Shown: piece after piece, positions 1 to 7,249 of the stretch | How the letters are laid out: every line of letters starts with the position of its first letter | Position numbering within the stretch: the stretch's first letter is position 1 | Source: an uncultured Sphingomonas sp. | GTDB taxonomy: Bacteria; Pseudomonadota; Alphaproteobacteria; Sphingomonadales; Sphingomonadaceae | Assembly: GCA_946886645.1 (NCBI GenBank) | Contig: CAMPIY010000029.1 | Span: 1 to 11,712, forward strand | DNA length: 11,712 nt | Direction: 5' to 3' | The notes under the pieces: generated by a model | Databases searched by the model: none | The model's input: only the letters and a program-made list of their open reading frames with translations | Told to the model about the DNA's origin: nothing | Translations under genes and position numbers: made by a program

Positions 1-466
1 CCTTGGGCGCATTCAGTGCTTCGTCGAGGTCGGGGCCGGGGAAGATCGAGGCGGTGTGACCGTCGCTGCCGACGCCGAGCCAGGCGAGGTCGAGCGGGAA
101 TTTCAGATCGGCCAGCTTCGCGTTCGCCGAGTTTCCGGCCAGCTTGTAATCGGCGATGTCGCTGGTGATCGGGAAGACCCGCGCGCCGGTCGGAAGGAAC
201 GCCTGGGCGATGGCGCGGATGTTCGACTTCTCGTCTGTCAGCGGGACCAGCCGGTCGTCGGTCGGAATGATCGTGACCTTCTTCCAGTTGAGCTTGGCCT
301 GGGCCAGTTTCGCGTAGATCGGCAGCGGGGTCTTGCCGCCCGGAACCGCGATCAGCGCCTCTCCCCGCGCATCAAGCGCACTTTCGATAATGAAGCCGAT
401 GTCGCCCGCGACGGCCTCTGCCATCTCGTCGGCGTCGTCATAGTCCCACCATTCGGCTTCGATCAT
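1..466 (-). CDS. pgl: 6-phosphogluconolactonase (3' end outside window)
   Basis: Predicted cytosolic 6-phosphogluconolactonase, hydrolysing 6-phosphogluconolactone made by Zwf to the 6-phosphogluconate used by Edd. About 155 N-terminal residues are visible and the frame stays open to base 1, so roughly the last third of a 230-245-residue family protein is missing. Seen directly: a sugar-phosphate loop PGGKTPLPIY near residues 42-51 (usually SGGSTP), a TDDRLVP segment followed by SN (family DERxVP...SN), and the hallmark GVGSDGHTASIFPG near residues 131-144, which holds the catalytic-region Asp and His. The ATG at 466 is preceded by GGGAG about 6 bases away, a good ribosome site. It lies 58 bp after the tonB-like gene on the same strand, and its substrate link to zwf and edd supports the assignment. 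The family call is confident; only the C-terminus is unknown. Confidence 0.93.
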   Translation of the reverse strand, partial: MIEAEWWDYDDADEMAEAVAGDIGFIIESALDARGEALIAVPGGKTPLPIYAKLAQAKLNWKKVTIIPTDDRLVPLTDEKSNIRAIAQAFLPTGARVFPITSDIADYKLAGNSANAKLADLKFPLDLAWLGVGSDGHTASIFPGPDLDEALNAPK

Positions 467-524
467 CTTGGGCTCCCTTGTTCCGGGGTGCGCCTTGCCG
501 GAAGCGTCGTGAAAATGCCAGCCG

Positions 525-1268
525 TCAGCGCTGGACGTAGCCATACCATGCGACGATTGGCCGGCCGCGATCGTCGGTGGCGGGGCGGAAGCGCAGGCGG
601 CTTTCGACCAGCCGGCAGGTCCATTGGTCGATGGTCGGGTCGCCGCTCGACCGGTTGATCTTGCAGTCGGTCGCGCGCCCGTCGAGTTGGACCCGGACGG
701 CGAGCGCCACGAAAGAGTCGCGGCCCCTCGGCCAAGCGCGGGCGACCGCTTCGGGATAGTCGCGGCGGGTCAGCGAGGGGGTGATGAGTGTCGGGCGAGT
801 CCCTTGCCCGCCCGAGCCTCCTCCGCCGGTGCCGCGGCCCGATCCGCCGCTGCCGGTCCCGGTCCCGACCCCGCCCGCGCCGGTGCCCGGACCGACGACG
901 TTCGACGCGCCTTGCGTGCGGTCGCTGCCCTGCCCCGGTGTCTGGGTGACCGGCATGGGCACGGGAATGGGGAGCGAGATCGGCGGCTTGGGCGCGACCA
1001 CGGGGGTGGCCTGGCTTTCGATATTCTTGGCCGAGGCAGCGCCTTCCTCGCGCTCCGGTTTTGCTTCCTCCGGTTGAGGAATCTCCTCCACGACCGGCGG
1101 GGGCGGCGGTGGCTCGGTCACGTCGAACATCTCGACGACCTCTTGCGGAAGCGCCTCGCGGACCGGGCCGGAAAGATTGATCAGCGCGAAGGCCAGCCCG
1201 GCATGGATCGCAAGCACGAGCGCAATGGTCGCGGCGCGGTCGCGGAGAGAGGGTTTGGGCCGATACAT
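525..1268 (-). CDS. tonB: TonB-family energy transducer protein
   Basis: A 247-residue TonB-like protein expected to be anchored in the inner membrane, spanning the periplasm and passing proton-motive-force energy from ExbB/ExbD to outer-membrane receptors. Domains in order: a short basic cytoplasmic N-terminus; one membrane helix at about residues 12-33 with a His (residue 22) in the helix, as in classical TonB; a proline/acid linker with six consecutive prolines (53-58) and later PIPVPMPV; a Gly/Ser/Thr-rich stretch; and a C-terminal TonB domain from about residue 165 with DYPEAV, the two Cys of CKINRSSGDPTIDQWTC, and RLRFRPA. The start at 1268 is chosen because it places the membrane helix near the N-terminus. 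The same frame stays open further upstream, but that part overlaps eda and looks like antifolded shadow sequence. The ribosome site is weak. It lies 37 bp after eda and 58 bp before pgl, so it is probably co-transcribed with ED genes, which is odd. Which receptor it serves is unknown. Confidence 0.88.
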   Translation of the reverse strand: MYRPKPSLRDRAATIALVLAIHAGLAFALINLSGPVREALPQEVVEMFDVTEPPPPPPVVEEIPQPEEAKPEREEGAASAKNIESQATPVVAPKPPISLPIPVPMPVTQTPGQGSDRTQGASNVVGPGTGAGGVGTGTGSGGSGRGTGGGGSGGQGTRPTLITPSLTRRDYPEAVARAWPRGRDSFVALAVRVQLDGRATDCKINRSSGDPTIDQWTCRLVESRLRFRPATDDRGRPIVAWYGYVQR

Positions 1269-1305
1269 CCAGCCGTCCAACGTCGCGAACGGCCCAGGGG
1301 TTTCG

Positions 1306-1926
1306 TTACGGGGCCGATTCCCTGAGAGCAGCCGCCGTTCGCGCAAGCTTCCCGATCGTCCCAAGGTCGCGCTCACCCGCGGGAACAATCCAGCTTCCCC
1401 CGACGCAAAGCACCGACGGATGTGCGAGCCACTGCGGCGCGCTTGATTCCCTGATCCCCCCAGTGGGGCAGAAACGCACATTGCCGAACGGCGCGGCGAG
1501 CGCCTTGAGCGCGGGAAGGCCGCCCGCCGCCTCGGCCGGGAAGAATTTGAACCGCTCCAGCCCCAGGTCGAGGCCGCGCATGATGTCGCTTGCCGTCGCC
1601 ACACCGGGCAGGAAGGGAATGGCGGTGTCTCGCGCTGCCAGCGCCATCGGATTGGTCAAGCCGGGTGAAACAATGAACTGCGCGCCCGCATCGATTGCCT
1701 GCGCCAGCCGCGCTTCGTTGAGCACCGTGCCTGCGCCGACGACCGCGCCCGCCACACCCGCCATCGCGCGGATCGCGTCCAGCGCGTCCGGTGTCCGCAG
1801 CGTCACCTCGATCACCGGCAGACCTGCCTCGACGAGCGCTTCCGCCAGCGCGGCGGGGTCGAGTCCCGGCTCGATCGTCAGGACCGGAATGACCGGCGCC
1901 ATTCGCATTATAGAGTCGATATTCAT
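1306..1926 (-). CDS. eda: 2-keto-3-deoxy-6-phosphogluconate (KDPG) aldolase
   Basis: Class I aldolase splitting KDPG into pyruvate and glyceraldehyde-3-phosphate, the last ED step, in the cytosol. The 206-residue length is typical of the family. Visible landmarks are the opening APVIPVLTI, the catalytic-base region VIEVTLRT with Glu near residue 40, VGAGTVLN, the pyruvate-binding region SPGLTNP, PGVATASD, the Schiff-base lysine in RFKFFPAE (Lys near 127), and the phosphate loop CPTGGI. The ATG overlaps the edd stop as ATGA (4 bp), suggesting translational coupling, and GAGG lies just upstream inside edd. Alternative internal Met codons at residues 7 and 9 are possible starts, but the coupled start is preferred. 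The tonB-like gene follows after 37 bp with no terminator hairpin visible. No key residue is missing. Confidence 0.97.
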   Translation of the reverse strand: MNIDSIMRMAPVIPVLTIEPGLDPAALAEALVEAGLPVIEVTLRTPDALDAIRAMAGVAGAVVGAGTVLNEARLAQAIDAGAQFIVSPGLTNPMALAARDTAIPFLPGVATASDIMRGLDLGLERFKFFPAEAAGGLPALKALAAPFGNVRFCPTGGIRESSAPQWLAHPSVLCVGGSWIVPAGERDLGTIGKLARTAAALRESAP

Positions 1927-3797
1927 GCCACCTCGTCCATCGCGTGGAGCATCGCCGACCCGCCGCGCTCCGCATCGTCCGCCGTCGCCCTCATGAAGGC
2001 GAACAATTCCCGCCCTGTGCCGATCGGAGGAGGCGGAGGCGGCGCAGGCTCGCGCTGATCCAGATCGACCCCTAGGGCCTCGATCACCCCGTCATGTCCG
2101 CACAACTTGATGACATCGCCATCGCGTAGGCGGGCCAGCGGACCATCGCAAAGCGCTTCAGGGCAGCAGTGGATCGCGGCGGGGACCTTGCCGCTCGCGC
2201 CCGACATGCGTCCGTCGGTCACCAGCGCCACCTTGAAGCCCCGGTCCTGCAGCACGCCGAGCGGAGGCGTCAGCTTGTGAAGCTCCGGCATCCCGTTCGC
2301 CCTCGGCCCCTGGAAGCGGACGACGACCACGACATCGCGGTCCAGCTCGCCCGCGCTGAAGGCCGCCAAGACCTGGTTTTGATCGGAAAAGACCCGGCAG
2401 GCCGCCTCGGTCGTCCAATGCTCCGGGGCGACGGCGCTCGTCTTGAAGATCGCCCGGCCGAGATTGCCGCTGACCAGCCGCATCCCGCCATCGGGAAGGA
2501 AAGGATCGCTCGCGGACCGAAGCATGTCCGGGTTCGTCGATTCCGTGACCGGCCTCCACTGCATGTTCTCCCGCGCAGTCGGGAGCCCAGTCCCCGAAGG
2601 GCCTGCGGCGTCTGGACCCCCGCCTTCGCGGGGGAACAACTCAGCCGCGGTCGCGTAAGCCCCGAATTCGTCGGCTCCGGCGGTCAAGGTATCGGCGTGG
2701 AGCAACCCCCCTTCGAGCAACGTGTGCGTCGCGAAGGCCATCCCGCCCGCATGGTGGAAATCGTTCACGTCGCCCGACCCGCTGGGATAGACCCGCGCGA
2801 TCAGCGGCACGGCTTGCGACAATTCGTCGAAATCCTGCCAGTCGATGACGATCCCCGCCGCCCGAGCGATGGCAGGAATGTGGATTGCATGGTTGGTCGA
2901 CCCGCCCGTCGCCAGCAGGCCCACCGTCGCATTCACGATCGCCTTTTCATCCACGACCTGGCTTAGCGGCCGCTCCTTCGCCGCCGCCAGCGCTGCAACA
3001 CGGTGCATTCCTGCCCGGTTCAGGGCCTGCCGCAGCGACGTGCCGGGGTTGACGAACGCCGCGCCGGGGATGTGAAGCCCCATCAACTCCATCATCATCT
3101 GGTTGCTGTTGGCCGTGCCGTAGAAGGTGCACGTCCCCGCCCCATGGTAGGAGGCGGATTCGGCGGCGAGCAGCTCCTCCTCTCCGACCTCCCCTTCGGC
3201 GAAAAGCTGGCGGACGCGCTGCTTTTCCTTGTTGGCGAGCCCCGACGGCATCGGCCCGGCGGGGATCAGCAGCGCCGGCAAATGGCCGAAGCGAAGCGCG
3301 CCGATCAGCAGGCCGGGCACGATCTTGTCGCAAATGCCCAGCATCGCGACGCCGTCAAACATGCCGTGGCTCAACGCCACGGCGGTCGAGAGCGCGATCA
3401 CGTCCCGGCTGAACAGCGACAGGTCCATGCCCGGCTGTCCCTGCGTCACCCCGTCGCACATCGCCGGAGTCCCGCCCGCGACCTGGGCCGTCGCGCCGGC
3501 CTCGCGGGCGAAAATCTTCAGCTGCTCGGGATAGCGGCCATAGGGCTGATGCGCCGAGAGCATGTCGTTGTAGGCGGTGACGATAGCGATGTTGGGCCCG
3601 CGAAGCTGCCGGATCGCGTCCTTGTCCTCGCCCGCCGCCGCGAAGCCGTGCGCGAAGTTCCCGCACGACAGGCGCGGCCGGCGGATCCCGCGCTCGGCCT
3701 CGTCTGCCATCAGCTCGAGATAGCGTTTCCGCGTGGGCTTCGACCGTTCGATAATCCGGTCGGTCACCGCTGCAACCCGGGGATCTAGCTTATTCAT
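1923..3797 (-). CDS. edd: 6-phosphogluconate dehydratase (contains in-frame repeat insertion)
   Basis: Iron-sulfur dehydratase of the IlvD/Edd family that converts 6-phosphogluconate to KDPG, the committing ED step. It is 624 residues against about 603 for E. coli Edd. Candidate Fe-S cysteines sit in [11 protein letters not shown] (Cys about 114), [10 protein letters not shown] (Cys about 156) and [12 protein letters not shown] (Cys about 223). Other family blocks are [47 protein letters not shown], and [14 protein letters not shown] near the C-terminus. The start overlaps the zwf stop by 8 bp and the stop overlaps the eda start by 4 bp, so it is the middle gene of a tightly coupled unit. Odd feature: residues about 387-411 ([12 protein letters not shown] onward) have no counterpart in my recollection of E. 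coli Edd, account for the extra length, and are encoded by a palindromic repeat. A run of six prolines lies near the C-terminus. The catalytic blocks look intact, so the enzyme is probably active. Confidence 0.97.
   Translation of the reverse strand: MNKLDPRVAAVTDRIIERSKPTRKRYLELMADEAERGIRRPRLSCGNFAHGFAAAGEDKDAIRQLRGPNIAIVTAYNDMLSAHQPYGRYPEQLKIFAREAGATAQVAGGTPAMCDGVTQGQPGMDLSLFSRDVIALSTAVALSHGMFDGVAMLGICDKIVPGLLIGALRFGHLPALLIPAGPMPSGLANKEKQRVRQLFAEGEVGEEELLAAESASYHGAGTCTFYGTANSNQMMMELMGLHIPGAAFVNPGTSLRQALNRAGMHRVAALAAAKERPLSQVVDEKAIVNATVGLLATGGSTNHAIHIPAIARAAGIVIDWQDFDELSQAVPLIARVYPSGSGDVNDFHHAGGMAFATHTLLEGGLLHADTLTAGADEFGAYATAAELFPREGGGPDAAGPSGTGLPTARENMQWRPVTESTNPDMLRSASDPFLPDGGMRLVSGNLGRAIFKTSAVAPEHWTTEAACRVFSDQNQVLAAFSAGELDRDVVVVVRFQGPRANGMPELHKLTPPLGVLQDRGFKVALVTDGRMSGASGKVPAAIHCCPEALCDGPLARLRDGDVIKLCGHDGVIEALGVDLDQREPAPPPPPPIGTGRELFAFMRATADDAERGGSAMLHAMDEVA
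2565..2637. repeat. Palindromic repeat element inside edd
   Basis: A 73-bp element whose two 28-bp ends are inverted copies of each other (22 of 28 positions match by my count), flanking a 17-bp centre. Each end is itself a hairpin: CTCCCG/CGGGAG with a 6-base loop at 2568-2585, and CCCCCGC/GCGGGGG with a CTTC loop at 2617-2634. The design, including the CCGCCTTCGCGGG core, resembles dispersed palindromic repeats I recall from sphingomonad intergenic regions. It lies in the edd reading frame without a stop or frameshift and supplies extra residues. No second copy was found in this window, so its status as a genome-wide family is inferred from form. Confidence 0.75.
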
Positions 3798-5247
3798 GCC
3801 ATTGCACGCCGTCGCGCTCGGTCAGCGCGATCGCCGATGATGGCCCCCAGCTCCCTGCCCCATAGCTCTTCGGTTCCAGCCCCGCTTCCTCCCAGGCGGC
3901 ACGGACGCCGTCGATCCATTGCCACTGCGCCTCGACCTCGTCGCGGCGCACGAACAGGGTCGGATCGCCTTCGATCAGGTCGAGCAGCAGCCGCTCGTAA
4001 GCGATCCGCCGCCGCGTGTCGGCGAAGGCATCGCGCAGGCCGACGTCAAGCGGCACCTCGCGCAGGCGGATGCCCTCGCGGTCCAGGCCCGGAGTTTTGG
4101 CCATGACCAGCAGGCGGATATTCTCTTCCGGCTGGATCGAAATGATCAGCTTGTTGGCCTTGGTCTTCGCGCCGCGCTTGGCGAACATCGAGTGGGGCAC
4201 GCATTTGAACTGGATGAAAATCTCGGTTTTCCGTTCCGGCATCCGCTTGCCGGTGCGAAGGTAGAAAGGCACGCCCGCCCAGCGCCAATTTTCGACATGA
4301 GCCTTCAGCGCGACGAAGGTCTCGGTGCCCGACTCCTTGCCAAGTTCGTCCAGATAGGACGGCACCGGCTCGCTGCCGATCGCGCCCGCGCCATATTGGC
4401 CGGTGACGACATGATCGGGAACATCGTCGGCCCGGATCGGCCGGAGCGAGCGCAGCACTTTCACCTTCTCGTCACGAATTTCGGTCGCATCGAAATCGGC
4501 CGGCGGCTCCATCGCCACCAGCGCGAGCAGTTGGAGCATATGGTTTTGGACCATGTCCCGCAGCGCCCCGGCGCCGTCATAGTAACCGCCACGCCCTTCC
4601 AGCCCGATCGTCTCGGCGACGGTAATCTGGATATGGTCGATATGCGTCGCGTTCCACAGCGGCTCGAACGCCGAATTGGCGAACCGCAGGGCGAGCAGGT
4701 TCTGGACCGTCTCTTTGCCCAGATAATGGTCGATCCGGAACGTCCGCTCCTCGGGGAAAGCTTTGGCGACCGCGTCGTTGATCTCGCGGCTGCTGGCTAA
4801 ATCCGAACCCAGCGGCTTTTCCAGCGCCAGCCGGACCTTGTCGCCGGTCAGGCCGGCGGAGCGGAGCCCTTCGATTGTCGGCTCGAACAAGGTGGGCGCG
4901 GTCGACAGGAAGATGGCGAGGCCGGCATCGGGATCGACTTTCTTCGCCAGCCGCTTGAACTCCTCGGTCTTGGTCGCGTCCAGCGCGACGTAAGTCAGCC
5001 GGCGGGAGAAGACCAAGGCGATCCGGGGGTCGTAGAAGCTCGAAGGGACATGCTCCTTCAGCGCCTCGACCGCGCTTTCCCGGAATTGCGCGTCGGTAAG
5101 CTCGCTCCGAGCGGTGCAGACGATCCGGAAATCCTCGGGCAGCAACCCGTCGGCGTGGAGCCCGTAGAGCGAGGGGAGAAGCATCCGATGCGACAGATCG
5201 CCGGTCGCGCCGAACAGGAGGAGCGTCGATACCTTATCGCGGGTCAT
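3790..5247 (-). CDS. zwf: Glucose-6-phosphate 1-dehydrogenase
   Basis: Cytosolic enzyme oxidising glucose-6-phosphate to 6-phosphogluconolactone with NADP+ (or NAD+), the entry to the ED pathway. It has 485 residues, normal for bacterial Zwf. The N-terminal dinucleotide-binding loop is LLLFGATGDLS (residues 9-19), with Thr in place of the more common Ser in GASGDLA. EKPLG is at 143-147, the substrate/catalytic signature RIDHYLGKE at 171-179, and the block RDMVQNHMLQLLALVAMEPP carries the catalytic-base His. PFYLRTGKRM follows and the C-terminus is intact. The ATG at 5247 has a strong ribosome site, GGGAGGGGG, a few bases upstream. It is the first protein gene of the cluster and lies 51 bp downstream of tRNA-Ser on the same strand. 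No strong promoter is evident in that gap. Cofactor preference cannot be read reliably from the sequence alone. Confidence 0.98.
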   Translation of the reverse strand: MTRDKVSTLLLFGATGDLSHRMLLPSLYGLHADGLLPEDFRIVCTARSELTDAQFRESAVEALKEHVPSSFYDPRIALVFSRRLTYVALDATKTEEFKRLAKKVDPDAGLAIFLSTAPTLFEPTIEGLRSAGLTGDKVRLALEKPLGSDLASSREINDAVAKAFPEERTFRIDHYLGKETVQNLLALRFANSAFEPLWNATHIDHIQITVAETIGLEGRGGYYDGAGALRDMVQNHMLQLLALVAMEPPADFDATEIRDEKVKVLRSLRPIRADDVPDHVVTGQYGAGAIGSEPVPSYLDELGKESGTETFVALKAHVENWRWAGVPFYLRTGKRMPERKTEIFIQFKCVPHSMFAKRGAKTKANKLIISIQPEENIRLLVMAKTPGLDREGIRLREVPLDVGLRDAFADTRRRIAYERLLLDLIEGDPTLFVRRDEVEAQWQWIDGVRAAWEEAGLEPKSYGAGSWGPSSAIALTERDGVQWHE

Positions 5248-5298
5248 GCCCCCTCCCTAGCCGCAACCGGACGGGTTTGCGAAGGGAGCGAAGCAGGA

Positions 5299-5388
<90 letters not shown>

Positions 5389-5440
5389 GCATGACAGGAT
5401 ATTGCTGTCCGGCGCTGAGGCCGGCATCGGTCGGACGCGG

Positions 5441-5468
5441 CCTCTAGCAGCGCCGCAACAGGTTGCAA
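5441..5468 (-). promoter_or_regulatory. Candidate tRNA-Ser promoter
   Basis: On the minus strand TTGCAA (5468-5463) and TAGAGG (5446-5441) are separated by 16 bp, preceding the tRNA 5' end by about 50 bp. The GCTGCTAGAG context resembles stable-RNA promoters I recall from alphaproteobacteria. It is the only plausible promoter seen between the acetyltransferase stop and the tRNA. Not confirmed experimentally. Confidence 0.5.
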
Positions 5469-5488
5469 AGCCCGTTCGTTCCGCGCCT

Positions 5489-6025
5489 TCAGAGGGACTT
5501 CTCCATCCTCAGCAGCGGGACGGTGACCCCGCCAATCATGTCCGATTCCACGAATTCGACAGGGCGATAGCCGCAGGCGCGATAAAGCGGTTCGCCGGCC
5601 AAGGTCGCCATCATCTCGGCGCGCCGGAATCCCGCGTCGCGTGCCGCATCCTCGCACAGCCGCAGGACCATCCTTCCAATACCGCGACGGGCGAAATCCG
5701 GATTGGTGTACATCGCCCGTATCCTGGCGGCGTCGCGATTCGGGTCGAGCGCCTCGGGTTCCCGGACGACGATGCTGTCGTCGCCGCCATAAAGGGTCCC
5801 CCGCCACGACCAGCCGCCGCATCCGGCGATCACGCCTTGGGCTTCGACGACATAATAGGTCCGATCCTCGATCAGCTGCGCGTCCAGGCCCATGACCTGG
5901 TGGCTTGCCACTACCTGGGCCGGCGTAAGGAATTCGTCCTGCAGCCGGTCGATCGACCGTCGCATCAAGGCCCGAAGCTCGGTCAGGTCCCCGATCCGGG
6001 CGAGGCGGTGCGTCAATCCTTCCAT
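5489..6025 (-). CDS. GNAT-family N-acetyltransferase
   Basis: A 178-residue cytosolic protein of the GCN5-related acetyltransferase superfamily, expected to move an acetyl group from acetyl-CoA to an amine on an unidentified substrate. The N-terminal part has a TPAQVVAS segment near residue 35. The acetyl-CoA core is clear: strand 4 with VREPE and IRAMYTNPDFARRGIGRMVL near residues 103-122, containing the R-R-G-I-G-R pyrophosphate loop, then LCEDAARDAGF and a C-terminal PLYRACGYRPVE, the usual family ending. It starts 20 bp after the GH130 gene on the same strand and is probably co-transcribed with it. No strong ribosome site precedes the ATG at 6025; another ATG 4 bases upstream is out of frame. 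About 100 bp downstream lies tRNA-Ser. The family is certain and the substrate unknown; it may be a sugar-amine, antibiotic or protein acetylase. Confidence 0.9.
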   Translation of the reverse strand: MEGLTHRLARIGDLTELRALMRRSIDRLQDEFLTPAQVVASHQVMGLDAQLIEDRTYYVVEAQGVIAGCGGWSWRGTLYGGDDSIVVREPEALDPNRDAARIRAMYTNPDFARRGIGRMVLRLCEDAARDAGFRRAEMMATLAGEPLYRACGYRPVEFVESDMIGGVTVPLLRMEKSL

Positions 6026-6045
6026 TCATTCGATATATGGCCGGC

Positions 6046-7182
6046 TCACGCAAATATCGACTTGGGGACATGGGTGATTCGGCAGGCCAGGTCGGCCTCT
6101 CCCGACGCCACGACATAATGGTCGTCCGCGTCGGCGATGCCCGTCGTGAAAACGACGTCGCGGACATACATTTGCTCTTCCAGGGGTGCGGTCAGCACGG
6201 GATTGGCCTCGATCAGCGGCCGGTGGTCGCTCCGCAGGATTCTGGACGGGTCGTCCCGGTCGAGCAGCGACCAATAGGTCCGGTAAATGCCGACGATCTC
6301 CTTCGGCTCGACCCCGTGCCACAGCGCCAGCCACCCATCGTCGGTCAGGATCGGCGGAGTCCCGCCACCCATCCGCGCCGTCGCGACCGTGTCGGCATGG
6401 GGGCGGATTCCGGGCTTGAGATAGGGCTTCCAATGAAGCGCGTCGGGCGAAGTCGCGAGGTTGATCGACGGCCCCGCCCGCCACTGGCTGCCCGGCGGAT
6501 ATGCGAAATAAAGGTCGCCCAGCGGCCGGGTCTGAGCCCAATATTGGCCGTCGATCTTGCCTTCGAAAATCAGCATGTCCTTGTTCTGATGATCGAGCAC
6601 GATGTCGGCGAAGCGCCAGTCGAGGCCGTTGTCGGAGCGATAGAGCGTCGTCGAATGCCGCTCCGGGCTGACCGAGCAGGTAGTCATCAGCCATTCGTCC
6701 CCGACCTTGCTGATCCGCGCATCCTCCACGCCGTAACATTGCCAGTCGCCTTCGGGCGCGATTGCCCTGTCGTAATGGACCGCCACCACCTCCAGCCCGT
6801 CGGCCGAAAGCTCGACGGGGAGCAGCCAGGAAAGGCTGGTCAGGGCCATCACCTTCCACCCGCCGCCACGCATCAGGAATTTCCTCGGGTCCGCCGTGTC
6901 GGCCAGTTCCAGCGGCCAGTGGTCGATGACGAACCCGCCCTCGCTCCAGCGGATGACATGGACATGCCCGTTGGCGATCGGATTTTTGAGCGCCTCGGCG
7001 ATCCTGACCATCATCAGCAAATTGCCGTTGGCGAGCCGGGTCATGCCCGGGTTGAAGGCGCCGAGAACGAAGGTTTCCATGCCAAGCTGCCCCGCCATCG
7101 GGGAGCGGGAGAGGTCGACATCGTCCGGGGCGAAAGCCAGCCGGTCGATCGCGAAATCGGTCGTTACGGTAGCCATGCCCAT
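6046..7182 (-). CDS. GH130-family glycoside phosphorylase/hydrolase
   Basis: A 378-residue five-bladed beta-propeller enzyme of glycoside hydrolase family 130, whose known members are phosphorylases or hydrolases of beta-mannosides. No signal peptide is visible, so it is probably cytosolic and acts on imported or internal oligosaccharides. Matching family blocks are FNPGMTRLANGNLLMMVR (residues 43-60), DPRKF (98-102), LTSLS (114-118, where many relatives have a following His but this has Trp), GVEDARI with the likely catalytic Asp at 154, GGGTPPILTDDGWLALWHGV, and YVRDVVFTTG near the C-terminus. Two ATGs are possible starts (7182 and 7176); neither has a well-placed ribosome site. It is divergent from hspQ across 67 bp and is followed 20 bp later by the GNAT gene. 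Whether it is a phosphorylase or a hydrolase, and its exact linkage, cannot be decided here; a beta-1,4- or beta-1,2-mannoside is a family-based guess. Confidence 0.85.
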   Translation of the reverse strand: MGMATVTTDFAIDRLAFAPDDVDLSRSPMAGQLGMETFVLGAFNPGMTRLANGNLLMMVRIAEALKNPIANGHVHVIRWSEGGFVIDHWPLELADTADPRKFLMRGGGWKVMALTSLSWLLPVELSADGLEVVAVHYDRAIAPEGDWQCYGVEDARISKVGDEWLMTTCSVSPERHSTTLYRSDNGLDWRFADIVLDHQNKDMLIFEGKIDGQYWAQTRPLGDLYFAYPPGSQWRAGPSINLATSPDALHWKPYLKPGIRPHADTVATARMGGGTPPILTDDGWLALWHGVEPKEIVGIYRTYWSLLDRDDPSRILRSDHRPLIEANPVLTAPLEEQMYVRDVVFTTGIADADDHYVVASGEADLACRITHVPKSIFA

Positions 7183-7183
7183 G

Positions 7184-7210
7184 GGAACGAACCGGCCCCC
7201 CTGCCGGTTT
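7184..7210 (+). promoter_or_regulatory. Possible EcfG-type promoter and inverted repeat upstream of hspQ
   Basis: GGAAC (7184-7188), 17 bases, then GGTTT (7206-7210) resembles the alphaproteobacterial general-stress sigma factor EcfG consensus GGAAC-N16/17-CGTT, with one mismatch at the first base of the -10 element. The same bases form an inverted repeat, AACCGG (7190-7195) and CCGGTT (7204-7209) with an 8-base spacer, so a repressor operator is an equally valid reading. It lies 2 bp upstream of the GH130 start and about 40 bp upstream of hspQ. Confidence 0.4.
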
Positions 7211-7215
7211 CCCGC

Positions 7216-7243
7216 TTGTCACCGCCTATGCGGCAATTACATT
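7216..7243 (+). promoter_or_regulatory. Candidate sigma70-like promoter of hspQ
   Basis: TTGTCA (7216-7221) and TACATT (7238-7243) are separated by 16 bp directly upstream of hspQ. Transcription starting about 7 bases beyond the -10 would begin at or next to the A of the hspQ ATG (7250). The CTTG at 7215-7218 would also suit a heat-shock sigma factor -35, but the -10 is not a good match to that class. Confidence 0.45.
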
Positions 7244-7249
7244 GTAGCC

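Noticed and set aside
1306..1604. Extension of the tonB frame upstream to 1604
   Set aside because: The upstream part lies entirely within eda in another frame and would put the membrane helix over 110 residues from the N-terminus.
1463..1996. A 177-residue plus-strand frame opposite eda
   Set aside because: It is Ala/Ser/Arg-rich shadow sequence. eda on the minus strand carries all catalytic blocks and is coupled to edd.
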